64,000 bases of DNA from Chloracidobacterium sp. (GTDB taxonomy: Bacteria > Acidobacteriota > Blastocatellia > Pyrinomonadales > Pyrinomonadaceae). The position numbers and the translations under genes were made by a program. The stretch's first letter is position 1, and each line of letters begins with the position of its first letter. The DNA lies in assembly GCA_016720705.1 (NCBI GenBank), contig JADKKB010000001.1:62001-126000 (forward strand). The letters are read 5' to 3'. Below, in pieces: positions 50,372 to 61,900 of the stretch. The notes beneath the pieces are model-generated. The model had not been told where the DNA came from and did no database searches. It saw only the letters and a program-made list of their open reading frames with translations.

Positions 50372-51373
50372 CTAATTTGTGTTCGGCGTCGCGAAATAGC
50401 CTTCGCGTGCCCGGACGGTTAGACGCGGCAATCCTCTTGGGGGTTTGACCTTAACTTTCACTTTACGCCATTTTCCATTTGGTTCGAAATCCTTAGGAGT
50501 GTAACCGATCGAATATTGATGGCGCAGCTCCAGGGCGATCCTTTCAAATATCTCGTCCATTTCCACATCCGACTGCGGGTAGAAGGATTTTCCGCCCGTA
50601 ACGGAACTAAGCTCATCCAGGAAGGACTGCCCCTGCATCCCGATCATACTCGTAGAGTCGCGCCCATCCATAATTCCGACCGAATACGTAACAACGTCGG
50701 ACTCCTTCATCAGCCGTCGGACTTCGCCAAAATTATATCGTGAAGCATTGTCCTGGCCGTCACTGATTATGAGCATCGCTCTTTTTTGATGGGTGCCGCG
50801 TGTTACTCGTTCTGTGCCGAGATAGACCGCATCGTAGAGTGCCGTGTTCTGACGCGGTTCGACGAGTGTGAGCTTTTTTAAGACCGCATCACCGTCACGC
50901 GAACGATCAAGCAACAACTGAGCACGATTGTTAAAAGCGATCAGAAAATACTCGTCGTTCGGATGGCTGGTGCTGATAAAGCGGGATAGTGCATTTCGGG
51001 CTTTGGCGATCTTTTGCCCGCTCATCGAACCGGAAACGTCAAAAAGGATTCCGATCGAGACCGGAGCGTCACTGTCGCTAAAAAACGTGATCTCCTGATC
51101 CTGATTATTGTCGTTGATAGTAAACGCTTTCTTATTGAGCCCGGAAACATAACGCCCGTAAAGATCAGTGACTGTCAAAGTGAGCGTAACGAGATCGGTC
51201 TTGACGCGGACTGGTGCGTCATTGCGGTCGTCGACAAATTGCGGAGTCGGCGTTGGAGATGGCTGGACTTGGGCGTGTGTAACCGATGCCAACGATATTA
51301 AGGCAAACAGTAGGAATAATACATATAACTGCCGCGGGAATAACCTTGGCCGTGAGAACAGATTTGGGAACAT
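50372..51373 (-). CDS. Secreted VWA-domain protein, acidobacterial type
   Basis: 333 residues starting at the ATG at 51373, chosen because it begins a signal peptide (LFPRQLYVLFLLFALISLAS, cleavage near THA). The open frame reaches 51817, but that part overlaps the pilC gene and lacks protein-like features. Mature part: Pro-rich start, the VTDLYGRYVSGLNKKAFTI block, and VWA with MIDAS D112-V-S114-G-S116 (FDVSGSMSG). First gene of the VWA pair. Confidence 0.87.
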   Translation of the reverse strand: MFPNLFSRPRLFPRQLYVLFLLFALISLASVTHAQVQPSPTPTPQFVDDRNDAPVRVKTDLVTLTLTVTDLYGRYVSGLNKKAFTINDNNQDQEITFFSDSDAPVSIGILFDVSGSMSGQKIAKARNALSRFISTSHPNDEYFLIAFNNRAQLLLDRSRDGDAVLKKLTLVEPRQNTALYDAVYLGTERVTRGTHQKRAMLIISDGQDNASRYNFGEVRRLMKESDVVTYSVGIMDGRDSTSMIGMQGQSFLDELSSVTGGKSFYPQSDVEMDEIFERIALELRHQYSIGYTPKDFEPNGKWRKVKVKVKPPRGLPRLTVRAREGYFATPNTN

Positions 51374-51523
51374 ATTTGACTCCGTTCGACTCTTATATCG
51401 TAAAAGAACGACGCACCTATCGCAAGATAGACTTATGATGATGGGGAAATTGGTTTGGTTGTTCCCGACAGTCCAAAAAAGCGATAAAAGCTGTTTCGAC
51501 GCAACATTTGGCAAATTCCGGCG

Positions 51524-51532
51524 TGCTATAAT
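51524..51532 (+). promoter_or_regulatory. Extended -10 promoter TGCTATAAT upstream of pilC
   Basis: A perfect TATAAT (51527-51532) with an extended TG motif. No -35 is needed in such promoters and none is seen. Transcription would start near 51539, about 88 nt before pilC. Confidence 0.6.
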
Positions 51533-51626
51533 TCTGAGACGTTGTAGCATCAGATATTTGGACTGGTTTGAACTGGGTGCTGCCCGCCGGGAGTTTGGAA
51601 CTTGATAGGATTTTGTCACACGACCT

Positions 51627-52862
51627 ATGGCTGAATTTGTTTGCAGACTGGGAACGCCATCCGGCGAGATCGTGACCCGCATCGTCGAGGCGAGTGCGGT
51701 CGATGAGGCACGCCGTCGACTCGAAGAAGAAGGCTTTAGAGTATTCAATATTGCGAGTTCCGAAAGCGGACTTTCGGCAATGCTATCGCTTGGCCGCGGG
51801 TCAAAAGGCAAAGTCAAACAGGCTGATTTCCTGCTTTTTAATCAACAGTTTTCGGCATTGTTGCGCGCGGGTATTCCGGTGCTGCAGTCGATCGGCCTAC
51901 TCAAAACAAGAACGGCGTCTGAAAATCTCCGAATTGTGCTTGTCGACGTCGAGGAAAAGATCAAAAGTGGCGTTCCGCTCTCTGAGGCCTTCGAAGCACA
52001 GGGCCTTTTCCCGAAGATCTATACTGCATCTATTCTCGCAGGCGAAAAGAGCGGTGCTTTGGACGACGTTCTATCGCGTTTTGTCACCTACTTGAAGCGT
52101 AGCGTCGGGATCTCGCGCAAGCTCCGGGGAGCATTGGCATACCCCGCGTTTTTGCTCGTCGCTGCGACGATGATGGTGGCATTCTTGACGCTTTACATCG
52201 TTCCGCGAATGTCGGATCTGTTCAAAGGACTGAGTGCAAATCGCGGACTGCCGACGGTCACGGTGGTCGTGCTCGCGATCTCGACCGGCGTCGCAAATAA
52301 TATTTGGTGGCTTGCACCACTTCTGCTTGTTGTCGGCCTCGGAATGTACATTTGGCTCCGGACCGCTAACGGCAGACTGATGCTGCACCGCTTTTTACTT
52401 AAATTGCCAGTCGCGGGCCAGTTGATCAGGAATATGGCGACGGCCCAACTCTCCCGCTCGCTGTCTACGCTACTCTCGGGCGGCATTACTGTGCCTGATT
52501 CGTGGGATATCGCATCTCAGGCCTTGAACAACCTCGAGCTTCGCCGCCGGAGTCAAGCTGTCTCGTCGATGATCCGTGAGGGCCGGGGGTTTACGGAGGC
52601 GCTGGAACAAGCGAACTGGATACCGGAACTTGGCCTGGATATGATCGGAATCGGAGAGAAATCCGGCAGCTTGAGAGAAATGCTTGACGAGGTCGCATTA
52701 TTTTATGATGCAGAGGCCGAGGTCCGGCTCGAACAACTTACAACCTTGCTTGAGCCTGCGATACTTTTATTTATGGCGGGTATCGTTGTAGTCATACTGT
52801 TGGCGATCTATTTGCCGATCATACAGACGATCTCGTCGGGGCCGTTCGGCGGCAAGAAATAG
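51627..52862 (+). CDS. pilC: Type II secretion / type IV pilus inner-membrane protein (GspF/PilC)
   Basis: 411 residues. Two repeated GspF domains (about 70-190 and 270-395: FNQQFSALLRAGIPVLQSIGLL and LSRSLSTLLSGGITVPDSWDIA) with three spans (about 170-190, 220-245 and 375-398). The N-terminal 60 residues are an extra cytoplasmic domain. It is the membrane platform of pilus or secretion systems and pairs with the ATPase encoded next. Pilin and prepilin peptidase genes are not in the window, so pilus versus secretion cannot be decided. Confidence 0.93.
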   Translation: MAEFVCRLGTPSGEIVTRIVEASAVDEARRRLEEEGFRVFNIASSESGLSAMLSLGRGSKGKVKQADFLLFNQQFSALLRAGIPVLQSIGLLKTRTASENLRIVLVDVEEKIKSGVPLSEAFEAQGLFPKIYTASILAGEKSGALDDVLSRFVTYLKRSVGISRKLRGALAYPAFLLVAATMMVAFLTLYIVPRMSDLFKGLSANRGLPTVTVVVLAISTGVANNIWWLAPLLLVVGLGMYIWLRTANGRLMLHRFLLKLPVAGQLIRNMATAQLSRSLSTLLSGGITVPDSWDIASQALNNLELRRRSQAVSSMIREGRGFTEALEQANWIPELGLDMIGIGEKSGSLREMLDEVALFYDAEAEVRLEQLTTLLEPAILLFMAGIVVVILLAIYLPIIQTISSGPFGGKK

Positions 52863-52890
52863 AGGCAGGCCGCATTTACATATAAAGAAA

Positions 52891-54563
<1,673 letters not shown>

Positions 54564-54567
<4 letters not shown>

Positions 54568-55259
54568 TCAAACGATCTATCGCACTTATTGCTGTAATCA
54601 TAGGCTCGCTTTATGCCGTCCACGCGCAAACGCCCGGTAACCCGGAAAACTGGTGTCGAAACGGCCTTTTTCCTGAAGATTCAAAAGAGTTTAAGATCGG
54701 GACCGTAAAAGCGATCGCTTCGAAGTCAAAGCGGACATACTTTTTCAATGACTATGAAACTGCGTGTCCAACGAGTGAGGCGTGCCGTACAAAGTCATAT
54801 ATCATACCCGGCGATCGGGTCATAGTTTCGAGAGTTTATAAGGGGTTCGCGTGCTCTTGGTATTTCGGCAAAACGGGGAGCGAAACCACTGGATGGATCA
54901 AGGCCTCTGACCTCGATATCGCGACGCCCATTGCGAAAACGCCGATCCGAGCGTGGCTCGGAAACTGGGGATACGGCGAGAACAGCATCACTCTTACTGA
55001 GAATAAATTACCACAAACACTAAATGTTTCCGGCGAGGCATTCTGGAAAGGCTTAGGTGACAATATTCACTTTGGCGAACTGGACGGTCTGGCCGCCCCG
55101 AAAGGGAACGTCCTCAAGTTTGGCGAGGCCGACACGGATGAGTATGCGTGCAAAGCAACTATGCATCTCGTCGGCGGGTACTTGATCGTCGCCGACAATC
55201 GTTATTGCGGCGGAGCGAACGTCACGTTTACAGGTGTGTACCGCAAGACGATAAAGTAG
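54564..55259 (+). CDS. Exported protein of unknown function, translationally coupled to pilB
   Basis: 231 residues, start codon overlapping the pilB stop by four bases (ATGA), which suggests translational coupling. A signal peptide (IALIAVIIGSLYAVHA) is followed by a cysteine-rich region (WCRNGLF, TACPTSEACRTKSY, FACSWYF) and a probable SH3-like beta-barrel (GDRVIVSRVYKG ... TGWIKASDL), then a second beta-rich part with DEYACKATM and YCGG. Several cysteines could form disulfides. No named family is recognised, and it is not a standard pilus component. Confidence 0.7.
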
Positions 55260-55272
55260 GTTGTGGAATGCT

Positions 55273-56181
55273 CTATCTGATCAGGTCACTGTAGACGGCG
55301 GGATCGACGTTGCCGCCGCTCACGATCAGACATATCTTTTGCCCACGAAATCTTTCGGCGTCCGCGAGGACCGCACCAAGTGATAGGGCGCCTGTTGGCT
55401 CCGATTTAAGATTGGCGAGATCGAAATACATTTTCACGGCCTCCGATAGTTTTTCGTCAGAAACCTCCATAATATCGACCACGCCATCCTTAATGATCTC
55501 CCAATTCAGTTTGCCTAGCGAGATGGTCCGAGCACCGTCGGCAATGGTCGATGGTTCAGTTTCATTTGCGATCAATGTTACGGCTTTCAGTGATCGTGAG
55601 GCATCGTTTCCGAGTAGTGGCTCAGCCCCATATACTTTTGTATTTTTTCCACTGCGGCATAATCCCGTGACAATGCCTGAGATGAGTCCACCGCCGCCGA
55701 CAGGCGTAATGACGGCATCAAAATCACGTCCGGCAATTTCGTCCCCGATCGATGCGTTGCCCTCGATCACGTATTTGTCATCGTAGGCGCTGGCAAAATA
55801 CGCATCAGGCATTAAAGCGGCTAATTGGGCGACGCGCTCATTGCGGCCGATTTTGGTCGTGTCGACCAGATCGACCGTTGCACCAAAACTGCGAACGGCG
55901 TCGATCTTTACCGTTGCCGAAGTGGACGGCATTACCACGGTGCATTTTTTTCCGACGAGTTTGCAGGCATATGCGAGTGCTTGACCGAAATTGCCTGATG
56001 ACGCCGTCAAAATCTCATTTTGTTCGACATTCGACGCCAAATTATACGCCGCCCGAAACTTAAAGCTGCCGGTATGCTGAAAGGTCTCGCTCGCGAGTGT
56101 GACGTCGAGCCCCAGGTGATCTCGTAATTTTGACGATTCGATGAAAGTCGTCGGCCGGATCGCTTCGATCAATGATCTCAT
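55273..56181 (-). CDS. PLP-dependent threonine/serine dehydratase or serine racemase
   Basis: 302 residues from the ATG at 56181 (MRSLIEAIRPTTFIESSKL); the open frame extends 33 codons further into the promoter and the divergent gene. Fold-type II PLP enzyme: the lysine in HTGSFKFRAA binds PLP, SSGNFGQALA contacts the substrate, PVGGGGLISGIVTG holds the phosphate and VSGGNVD lies at the C-terminus. No ACT domain is present, so it is the catabolic or racemase type. Its 2-aminoacrylate by-product is the substrate type handled by RidA (39283). Confidence 0.88.
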   Translation of the reverse strand: MRSLIEAIRPTTFIESSKLRDHLGLDVTLASETFQHTGSFKFRAAYNLASNVEQNEILTASSGNFGQALAYACKLVGKKCTVVMPSTSATVKIDAVRSFGATVDLVDTTKIGRNERVAQLAALMPDAYFASAYDDKYVIEGNASIGDEIAGRDFDAVITPVGGGGLISGIVTGLCRSGKNTKVYGAEPLLGNDASRSLKAVTLIANETEPSTIADGARTISLGKLNWEIIKDGVVDIMEVSDEKLSEAVKMYFDLANLKSEPTGALSLGAVLADAERFRGQKICLIVSGGNVDPAVYSDLIR

Positions 56182-56217
56182 TTGTTTAGAATCTACCAGA
56201 CAGGCTAAAATCGTCAA
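56182..56217. promoter_or_regulatory. Overlapping divergent promoters
   Basis: Minus strand: TTGACG (56217-56212)-N16-TAGATT (56195-56190), leaving a leader of only a few bases before the dehydratase ATG at 56181. Plus strand: TAAAAT (56206-56211), with a weak -35 TTGTTT (56182-56187) 18 bp upstream, for the kinase gene at 56223. The two overlap in 36 bp, so transcription in the two directions probably interferes. Confidence 0.4.
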
Positions 56218-56222
56218 GAACA

Positions 56223-57140
56223 ATGAATAAAGAATTTGTCGCCGCCCTGCCAAATAAATTTGTCGAAAATACCCGTACACTTTGTGGAGAAAGGGGCGAA
56301 AAGTGGCTTAATGACCTGCCGGATACCATCGCGGCACTTGAAAAAGAGTGGAACATCACCGCTGCCGGTCATTTCCGTAACCTTTCGTACAACTATGTTG
56401 CGAATGCATCATTGTCGGACGGTACGCCTGCCGTAATAAAAGTCGCCCTACCGCTCAACGACGTTGAGATCTATGGCGAGGCGGCGTATTTGCAGGCGAT
56501 CGACGGACATGGAGCAGTTGAGTGCCTCAGATTCGACCGTGAACGTCAAGCCGTTTTGCTCGAGCGGATAACTCCCGGAGTCAATCTCAGATCGGAGTGC
56601 AGGAAAGATCGTGAGCGGGCAGTCGGTGTCGGCATTGACCTGTTAAAGCGTCTTTTGCGTCCTGTGCCAACTGAGGTCGATGACTATATAAATTTGGACG
56701 ATTGGTTTGACGGGCTGCGAAACTCCGAGGGTACGGCCTTTCCGCAGGACCTCGCTGAAAGGGCTCTTGCCTTTTACGCTGAACTCTCGACTGACACTGG
56801 TAATACGTTCTTGATCCACGGTGATCTGCATCACGATAATATTCTGACGGCGAAACGTGAGAAGTTTCTTGCCATTGACCCGAAAGGGATGGTCGGCCAC
56901 GTTGGTTACGATATTGGCGTATTTCTGAATCACCATCGTGATTGGCTTGACTGGGATACGAGGCTTGACGGCAAGATGGACCGGGCTGTCACTCATTTTG
57001 CTACTGCATTCGACCTCGAAGAGGTCGTCGTTCGAAAATGGGCGTTCTGCAAGATGGTTTTGACCTGGTGGTGGTTATTCGACGAGATGCCCGAGATGTT
57101 CTCCGACGAACTCGGCTTCTCGGACGTCTGGAAAGTTTGA
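56223..57140 (+). CDS. Aminoglycoside phosphotransferase-fold kinase, streptomycin 6-kinase-like
   Basis: 305 residues. The APH fold is shown by the Brenner-type catalytic motif HGDLHHDNIL and the metal-binding IDPKGMVGHVGYDIGVFL. The N-terminus (WLNDLPDTIAALEKEWNI, NYVANASLSDGTPAVIKVALP with the ATP-binding Lys) resembles the streptomycin/hydroxyurea kinase group. A resistance role is not proven: chromosomal members without mobile context may act on other small molecules. It diverges from the PLP enzyme gene. Confidence 0.82.
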   Translation: MNKEFVAALPNKFVENTRTLCGERGEKWLNDLPDTIAALEKEWNITAAGHFRNLSYNYVANASLSDGTPAVIKVALPLNDVEIYGEAAYLQAIDGHGAVECLRFDRERQAVLLERITPGVNLRSECRKDRERAVGVGIDLLKRLLRPVPTEVDDYINLDDWFDGLRNSEGTAFPQDLAERALAFYAELSTDTGNTFLIHGDLHHDNILTAKREKFLAIDPKGMVGHVGYDIGVFLNHHRDWLDWDTRLDGKMDRAVTHFATAFDLEEVVVRKWAFCKMVLTWWWLFDEMPEMFSDELGFSDVWKV

Positions 57141-57179
57141 ATTAGCGACTGAAAATTCTAGAATACTAAAGGCGTACTT

Positions 57180-57261
57180 ACCACAGAGGGCACACAGGAC
57201 TCAGAGATTGTGTGAGCGTGTTTTTCGATATCAAGTCTTCTTTCTAAGTGATCTCTGTGGT
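57180..57261. repeat. Degenerate intergenic repeat with ACCACAGAG / CTCTGTGGT ends
   Basis: The gap before gnd begins with ACCACAGAGGGCACACAGGA and ends with ATCTCTGTGGT; the 9-bp ends (57180-57188 and 57253-57261) are perfect inverted repeats around about 64 bp. The composition (repeated CACAGAG-like units) resembles the dispersed ACCACAGAGACACAGAG-type palindromic repeats found in intergenic DNA of several phyla. Only one copy is in this window. Confidence 0.5.
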
Positions 57262-57273
57262 GGGACCAACATT

Positions 57274-58677
57274 ATGACCAAAGCACATTTCGGAATGATC
57301 GGGCTCGGGACAATGGGCCGCAATTTTCTACTAAATATCGCCGAACACGGCATTAGCGGTGTCGGATATGACCTCGACGCTGACAAACGAGCTCTGTTGC
57401 TGCAAGAGGGAGCCGGAATGCCGGTAGCTGTCGGTGTCGACCTGCCTGATTTTCTAGCGAAACTCGAATCTCCCAGGAATATTATGCTACTTGTGCCGGC
57501 CGGGCCGATAGTAGATAAAGTGATCGCCGACCTCGTCCCGCACCTTGATCCGGACGATCTGATCATTGACGGTGGCAACTCACATTTTACCGACACCGAT
57601 TGTCGAATCGCCGAACTTGACGCGAAAAATATTGGCTTTATGGGTATCGGTGTCAGCGGCGGCGAGGAAGGTGCGCGTCACGGTGCGAGTATTATGCCGG
57701 GCGGCAAGATCGAATATTACAAACGCATCGAAACAACGCTGCAAGCCGTGTCAGCAAAAGTCGGCAGCGAACCGTGCGTTGCGTATATGGGCAGCGGATC
57801 GGCGGGCCATTTTGTCAAAATGGTCCATAACGGTATCGAATACGGCCTGATGCAGCTTATCGCTGAGACTTACGACCATCTAAAGACCGTCGCAGGGATG
57901 CAGTCGGACGAGATCGCACGCGTTTTTTCTAAGTGGAACGCGGGCCATTTGAATTCATTTCTAATAGAGATCACCTCTACCGTGCTTCAAAAACGGGATC
58001 CTGAAAGCGGCCAGTTTCTGGTGGATGAGATACTCGATACTGCGGGACAAAAGGGCACCGGCAAATGGACGTCCCAGGCGGCGATGGACCTCGGCGTACC
58101 GGTTCCGACAATAGACAGTGCGGTTACGATGCGGCAGATCTCTTCGCAAAAGAAGTTGCGCGGAGAACTCTCGAAATGTTACGACTTCGCAATTCCACAG
58201 GGTCATTCGCCGCTTTCCGTCGAAGAACTTGAACGTGCGCTGAAGGCCGCGTTTGTCGTCACTTATGCCCAAGGGCTCTCGATGCTCGCTGCCGCATCCA
58301 AGGAACACGGCTATGGCCTCGACATTGCTGAGATCGCCCGCATCTGGCGTGGTGGGTGCATTATCCGCTCGGCATTACTCGAGGATATAATGCGCGTGTA
58401 TTCGGCAACTCCGGAGCTTGAAACAATTTTGATGGACAGCGATATTGCTAAAACTGTGGGAAGCAACGCTTTGGCAATACGCAAAATGGTGTCGTCCGCG
58501 GTCGGTCAGGGAATTCCGGCGATGTGCTTTGCGGCAACACTCGCTTATTTCGACGCCTTCCGAAGCGAGCGGCTTCCGGCGAACCTGATCCAGGCTCAGC
58601 GGGATTATTTCGGAGCTCACACTTACCAGCGAACCGATAAAGAAGGAACGTTTCACACCCCTGATTGGGATCAATAG
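57274..58677 (+). CDS. gnd: 6-phosphogluconate dehydrogenase (decarboxylating)
   Basis: 467 residues from ATG 57274 (MTKAHFGMIGLGTMGRNFLL); the open frame continues 22 codons upstream through the dispersed repeat and is rejected. NADP-binding GLGTMGRN, DGGNSHFTDT, GVSGGEEGARHG(A)S and GSGSAGHFVKMVHNGIEYG with the catalytic Lys are all present. The C-terminal tail RTDKEGTFHTPDW is typical. It makes ribulose-5-phosphate, the substrate of the arabinose-5-phosphate isomerase at 22071. Confidence 0.96.
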   Translation: MTKAHFGMIGLGTMGRNFLLNIAEHGISGVGYDLDADKRALLLQEGAGMPVAVGVDLPDFLAKLESPRNIMLLVPAGPIVDKVIADLVPHLDPDDLIIDGGNSHFTDTDCRIAELDAKNIGFMGIGVSGGEEGARHGASIMPGGKIEYYKRIETTLQAVSAKVGSEPCVAYMGSGSAGHFVKMVHNGIEYGLMQLIAETYDHLKTVAGMQSDEIARVFSKWNAGHLNSFLIEITSTVLQKRDPESGQFLVDEILDTAGQKGTGKWTSQAAMDLGVPVPTIDSAVTMRQISSQKKLRGELSKCYDFAIPQGHSPLSVEELERALKAAFVVTYAQGLSMLAAASKEHGYGLDIAEIARIWRGGCIIRSALLEDIMRVYSATPELETILMDSDIAKTVGSNALAIRKMVSSAVGQGIPAMCFAATLAYFDAFRSERLPANLIQAQRDYFGAHTYQRTDKEGTFHTPDWDQ

Positions 58678-58950
58678 CAAGCTTCTGCGAAATCCAATAT
58701 GGCCGAGACGTCTGCCGAAGGGCACCTGTCTGATTGCTTCCCCGCGCCCACAGATCGAACGGATCACGGCAACTAACCGGACTCAATGCATAATCGTTTT
58801 GCTCTATCCGCTTGCAGCAATCGCAAAAGACCCAAGAAAAAGGCGGTCACACTGTGCTCAATTCGTCTTTTTTGCATCGGTTGCTATGTTACAAAAATCA
58901 TAATTAGTGTAGTATCGTCCTAAATTTCCAACATTCCGGGAGCACAAAAT
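58678..58950. other. Intergenic region before the BNR-repeat gene, no gene seen
   Basis: 273 bp with no supported gene. TAGTAT (58910-58915) could be a -10 box, with GTTACA 16 bp upstream. GCAAAAGAC and GTCTTTTTTGC face each other over about 40 bp but are imperfect. Nothing firm can be assigned. Confidence 0.4.
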
Positions 58951-61900
58951 ATGCTGATGCGTTTGCTGAGTCTTTTCGCGATTTGCTTGTTTTCGGGTCA
59001 TTTGTTCGCTCAAATGCCCGTCTCGTCTAATACTGACGATCTAAATAAGCAGTTAAAGCCGGTAAAGTGGCGTTCGATCGGACCGTTTCGCGGCGGGCGT
59101 TCAAATGCCGGAACCGGTGTGGTCGGAGACCCCAAAACCTATTATATGGGTACGACCGGCGGTGGTCTGTGGAAGACCGACGATATGGGCATTACGTGGC
59201 GAAACATATCTGACGGGTACTTTAAGACCGGCTCCATCGGCGCTATCGCCGTTGCCGAAAGCGACCCGAACGTTGTCTATGTCGGGATGGGCGAACACGC
59301 CGTTCGCGGAGTGATGACCCATCACGGCGACGGTGTATATCGTTCGACTGACGCCGGCAAGACTTGGAAAAAGATGGGGCTCGACGAAACTCAGCACATT
59401 TCGCGGATAATCGTTGACCCAAAGGATCCGAACGTACTTTTCGTAGCTGCCCAGGGAGCTCTGTATAGCCGTTCGTCGCAACGCGGTGTATATCGATCGT
59501 CCGATGGCGGTTCGACGTGGAAAAATATTCTTTTCGTCGATGACAAGACTGGCGCGTCTGAGTTGTCGATGGATATGACCAACACCCGCGTCCTATACGC
59601 CGCAATGTGGGAACACGGCAGATTGCCTTGGAAAGTGATAAGTGGCGGACCGGGAAGCGGACTTTATAAATCCGTTGATCGCGGCGAAACCTGGGAAAAG
59701 CTTAAGGACGGGCTACCGAACGAGATGGGAAAAATGTCCATCGCAGTCAGCCGTTCGAACCCTGAAAAAGTTTGGGCGTTGATCGAAAGCGATACGGAAA
59801 AGGATCAAGGTGGACTCTTTGTATCCAATAATGGCGGTAAAAATTGGAAACAGGTTTCCGACGACAATCGCTTGACGCAGAGGGCTTGGTATTACATCGA
59901 ACTGTTCGTCGATCCAAAGAGTGAAAATACGCTCTACGTACTGAGTGCACCGGCTTTACGTTCAAACGATGGTGGACGGACCTGGGAGACGCTGTCGGGA
60001 ACACACGGTGACTTTCACGATCTGTGGATCAATCCCGACAACCCGAATAATTTCATAATTTCCAATGACGGTGGTTCCGCCGTCACCTTTAATAAGGGGA
60101 AGAGCTGGAGTACGCAGAGCAATATGCCGACGGCACAGTTCTACCGTATAAACGTCGATAATCAGTTTCCGTATCGTATTTACGGCGGACAGCAGGATAG
60201 TACGTCGGTGTCGATCGCCAGCCGCGAATTTGGCGGCGGAGGCATTACGGCTTCAAGTTGGACGTCGTCGGCCGGAGGTGAAAGTGCATTTCTGGCATTC
60301 GATCCGAATGATCCCAAATTCGTGCTTGGCGGCAGCTATCAGGGAACGATCGGAGTGCTAGACGTAAGGGCAAAGGCCGACACAAATATAATGGCCGCAC
60401 CGAACCAATATCTGGGGATGGATGCCAAGGACATTAAGTATCGTTATAACTGGAATGCTCCCATTATCTGGAGCAAACACGAACCGAACACCTACTATCA
60501 CGGCTCGCAGTATTTGCTCAAGACCGGCGATATGGGCAAGACGTGGAAAGAGGTCTCGCCGGATCTAACGCGAAATGAGAAGGACAAACAGGGGAAAGGC
60601 GGCGGACCGTTTACAAACGAAGCAGTCGGAGCGGAAAATTACGGCACTCTCTCATATATAGCCGAGTCGCCTCACGAAAAGGGCGTGATCTGGACCGGAA
60701 GTGACGACGGACTTGTTCAACTTACACGCGATGGCGGAGCTACCTGGAAAAATGTCACACCGCCGGGGCTTGCCGAATGTCTGATAAATGCGATCGAGAT
60801 ATCGCCCTTCGATAAGGCGACGGCGTACATCGCAACCACCCGTTATAAATTCAACGACCATTCGCCCGGCCTTTATAAGACCTCAGATTACGGGGCGACT
60901 TGGACGAAGATCAACAACGGGATACCGGCAGATGCTTTCACGCGCGTTGTCCGTGAGGATGAAGTTCGAAAGGGATTGCTTTTTGCCGGAACCGAGCTTG
61001 GCGTTTTTATCTCTTGGAACGGCGGATCAGATTGGACGCCGTTTCAGCTAAATTTGCCGGTAACGCCGATCACCGATCTGCGTGTACACCAAGGCAATCT
61101 GATCGCCTCCACATCCGGGCGATCGTTCTGGATACTAGACGATCTAAATGTGATTCGGCAGTACGCTAAGAATATGCCGGCGTTTTCGGTTTATCAAGCA
61201 TCTCCGGCATACATAGCAAATGGTTCAAGCGAACTTGACGATTCGGATAGTGAATTTACCGGTGCAAACCGATTTCGAGGAGTCAATCCCGCAAACGGCG
61301 TTGTTTTTTATTACAATCTCCCCGAAATTAAAAAGACCGATGAAGTGACGCTTGAGATACGTGACGCCGCCGGCGTTATTGTGAACACATTTTCATCGAC
61401 GCCCGACGCCGCATATCGAAAATGGGATGGTGGCCCGGACGAAGACCCGTCGCTCGCCAAGTCCACGGGCCTCAATCGATTCGTGTGGAATATGCGTCAC
61501 CGGACTATCCCGGGCGTTCCGGGTGTATATATCGAGAGCAGTTACGCCGGGCATAAAGCATCGCCGGGCAAGTTTACCGCTATCTTTAAGGTCGCAGGAC
61601 AAACAGTTACTTCCGGATTTGAGATATTGCCCAACCCGCTTTATCCGACCACACCGGCAGAATATCTTGAATATCATAAGTTGATGCTACGTATGGAGGG
61701 CGAGGCGGCCACGATGCACCGTCTGGTCAACAGCCTGTATGCTAAACAACTACAATTATCAGGCATTCTTAAGGGCTTACCGACGGTCGATAAATTTGCC
61801 GCGATTCGGAAAAGTGGCGAAGAACTGGTAAAACGACTCAAGGCCTGGGACGAGGAAATGATTCAACGAAAGGCAAAAGCGTATGATGACGTAGATAATT

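Noticed and set aside
51374..51817. N-terminal extension of the VWA gene by 148 codons
   Set aside because: It overlaps the 5' part of pilC on the other strand and would bury a perfect signal peptide beginning at 51373.
56223..57140. Mobile antibiotic-resistance gene
   Set aside because: The kinase resembles streptomycin kinases, but there is no mobile element nearby and composition matches its neighbours; a native chromosomal kinase is more likely.
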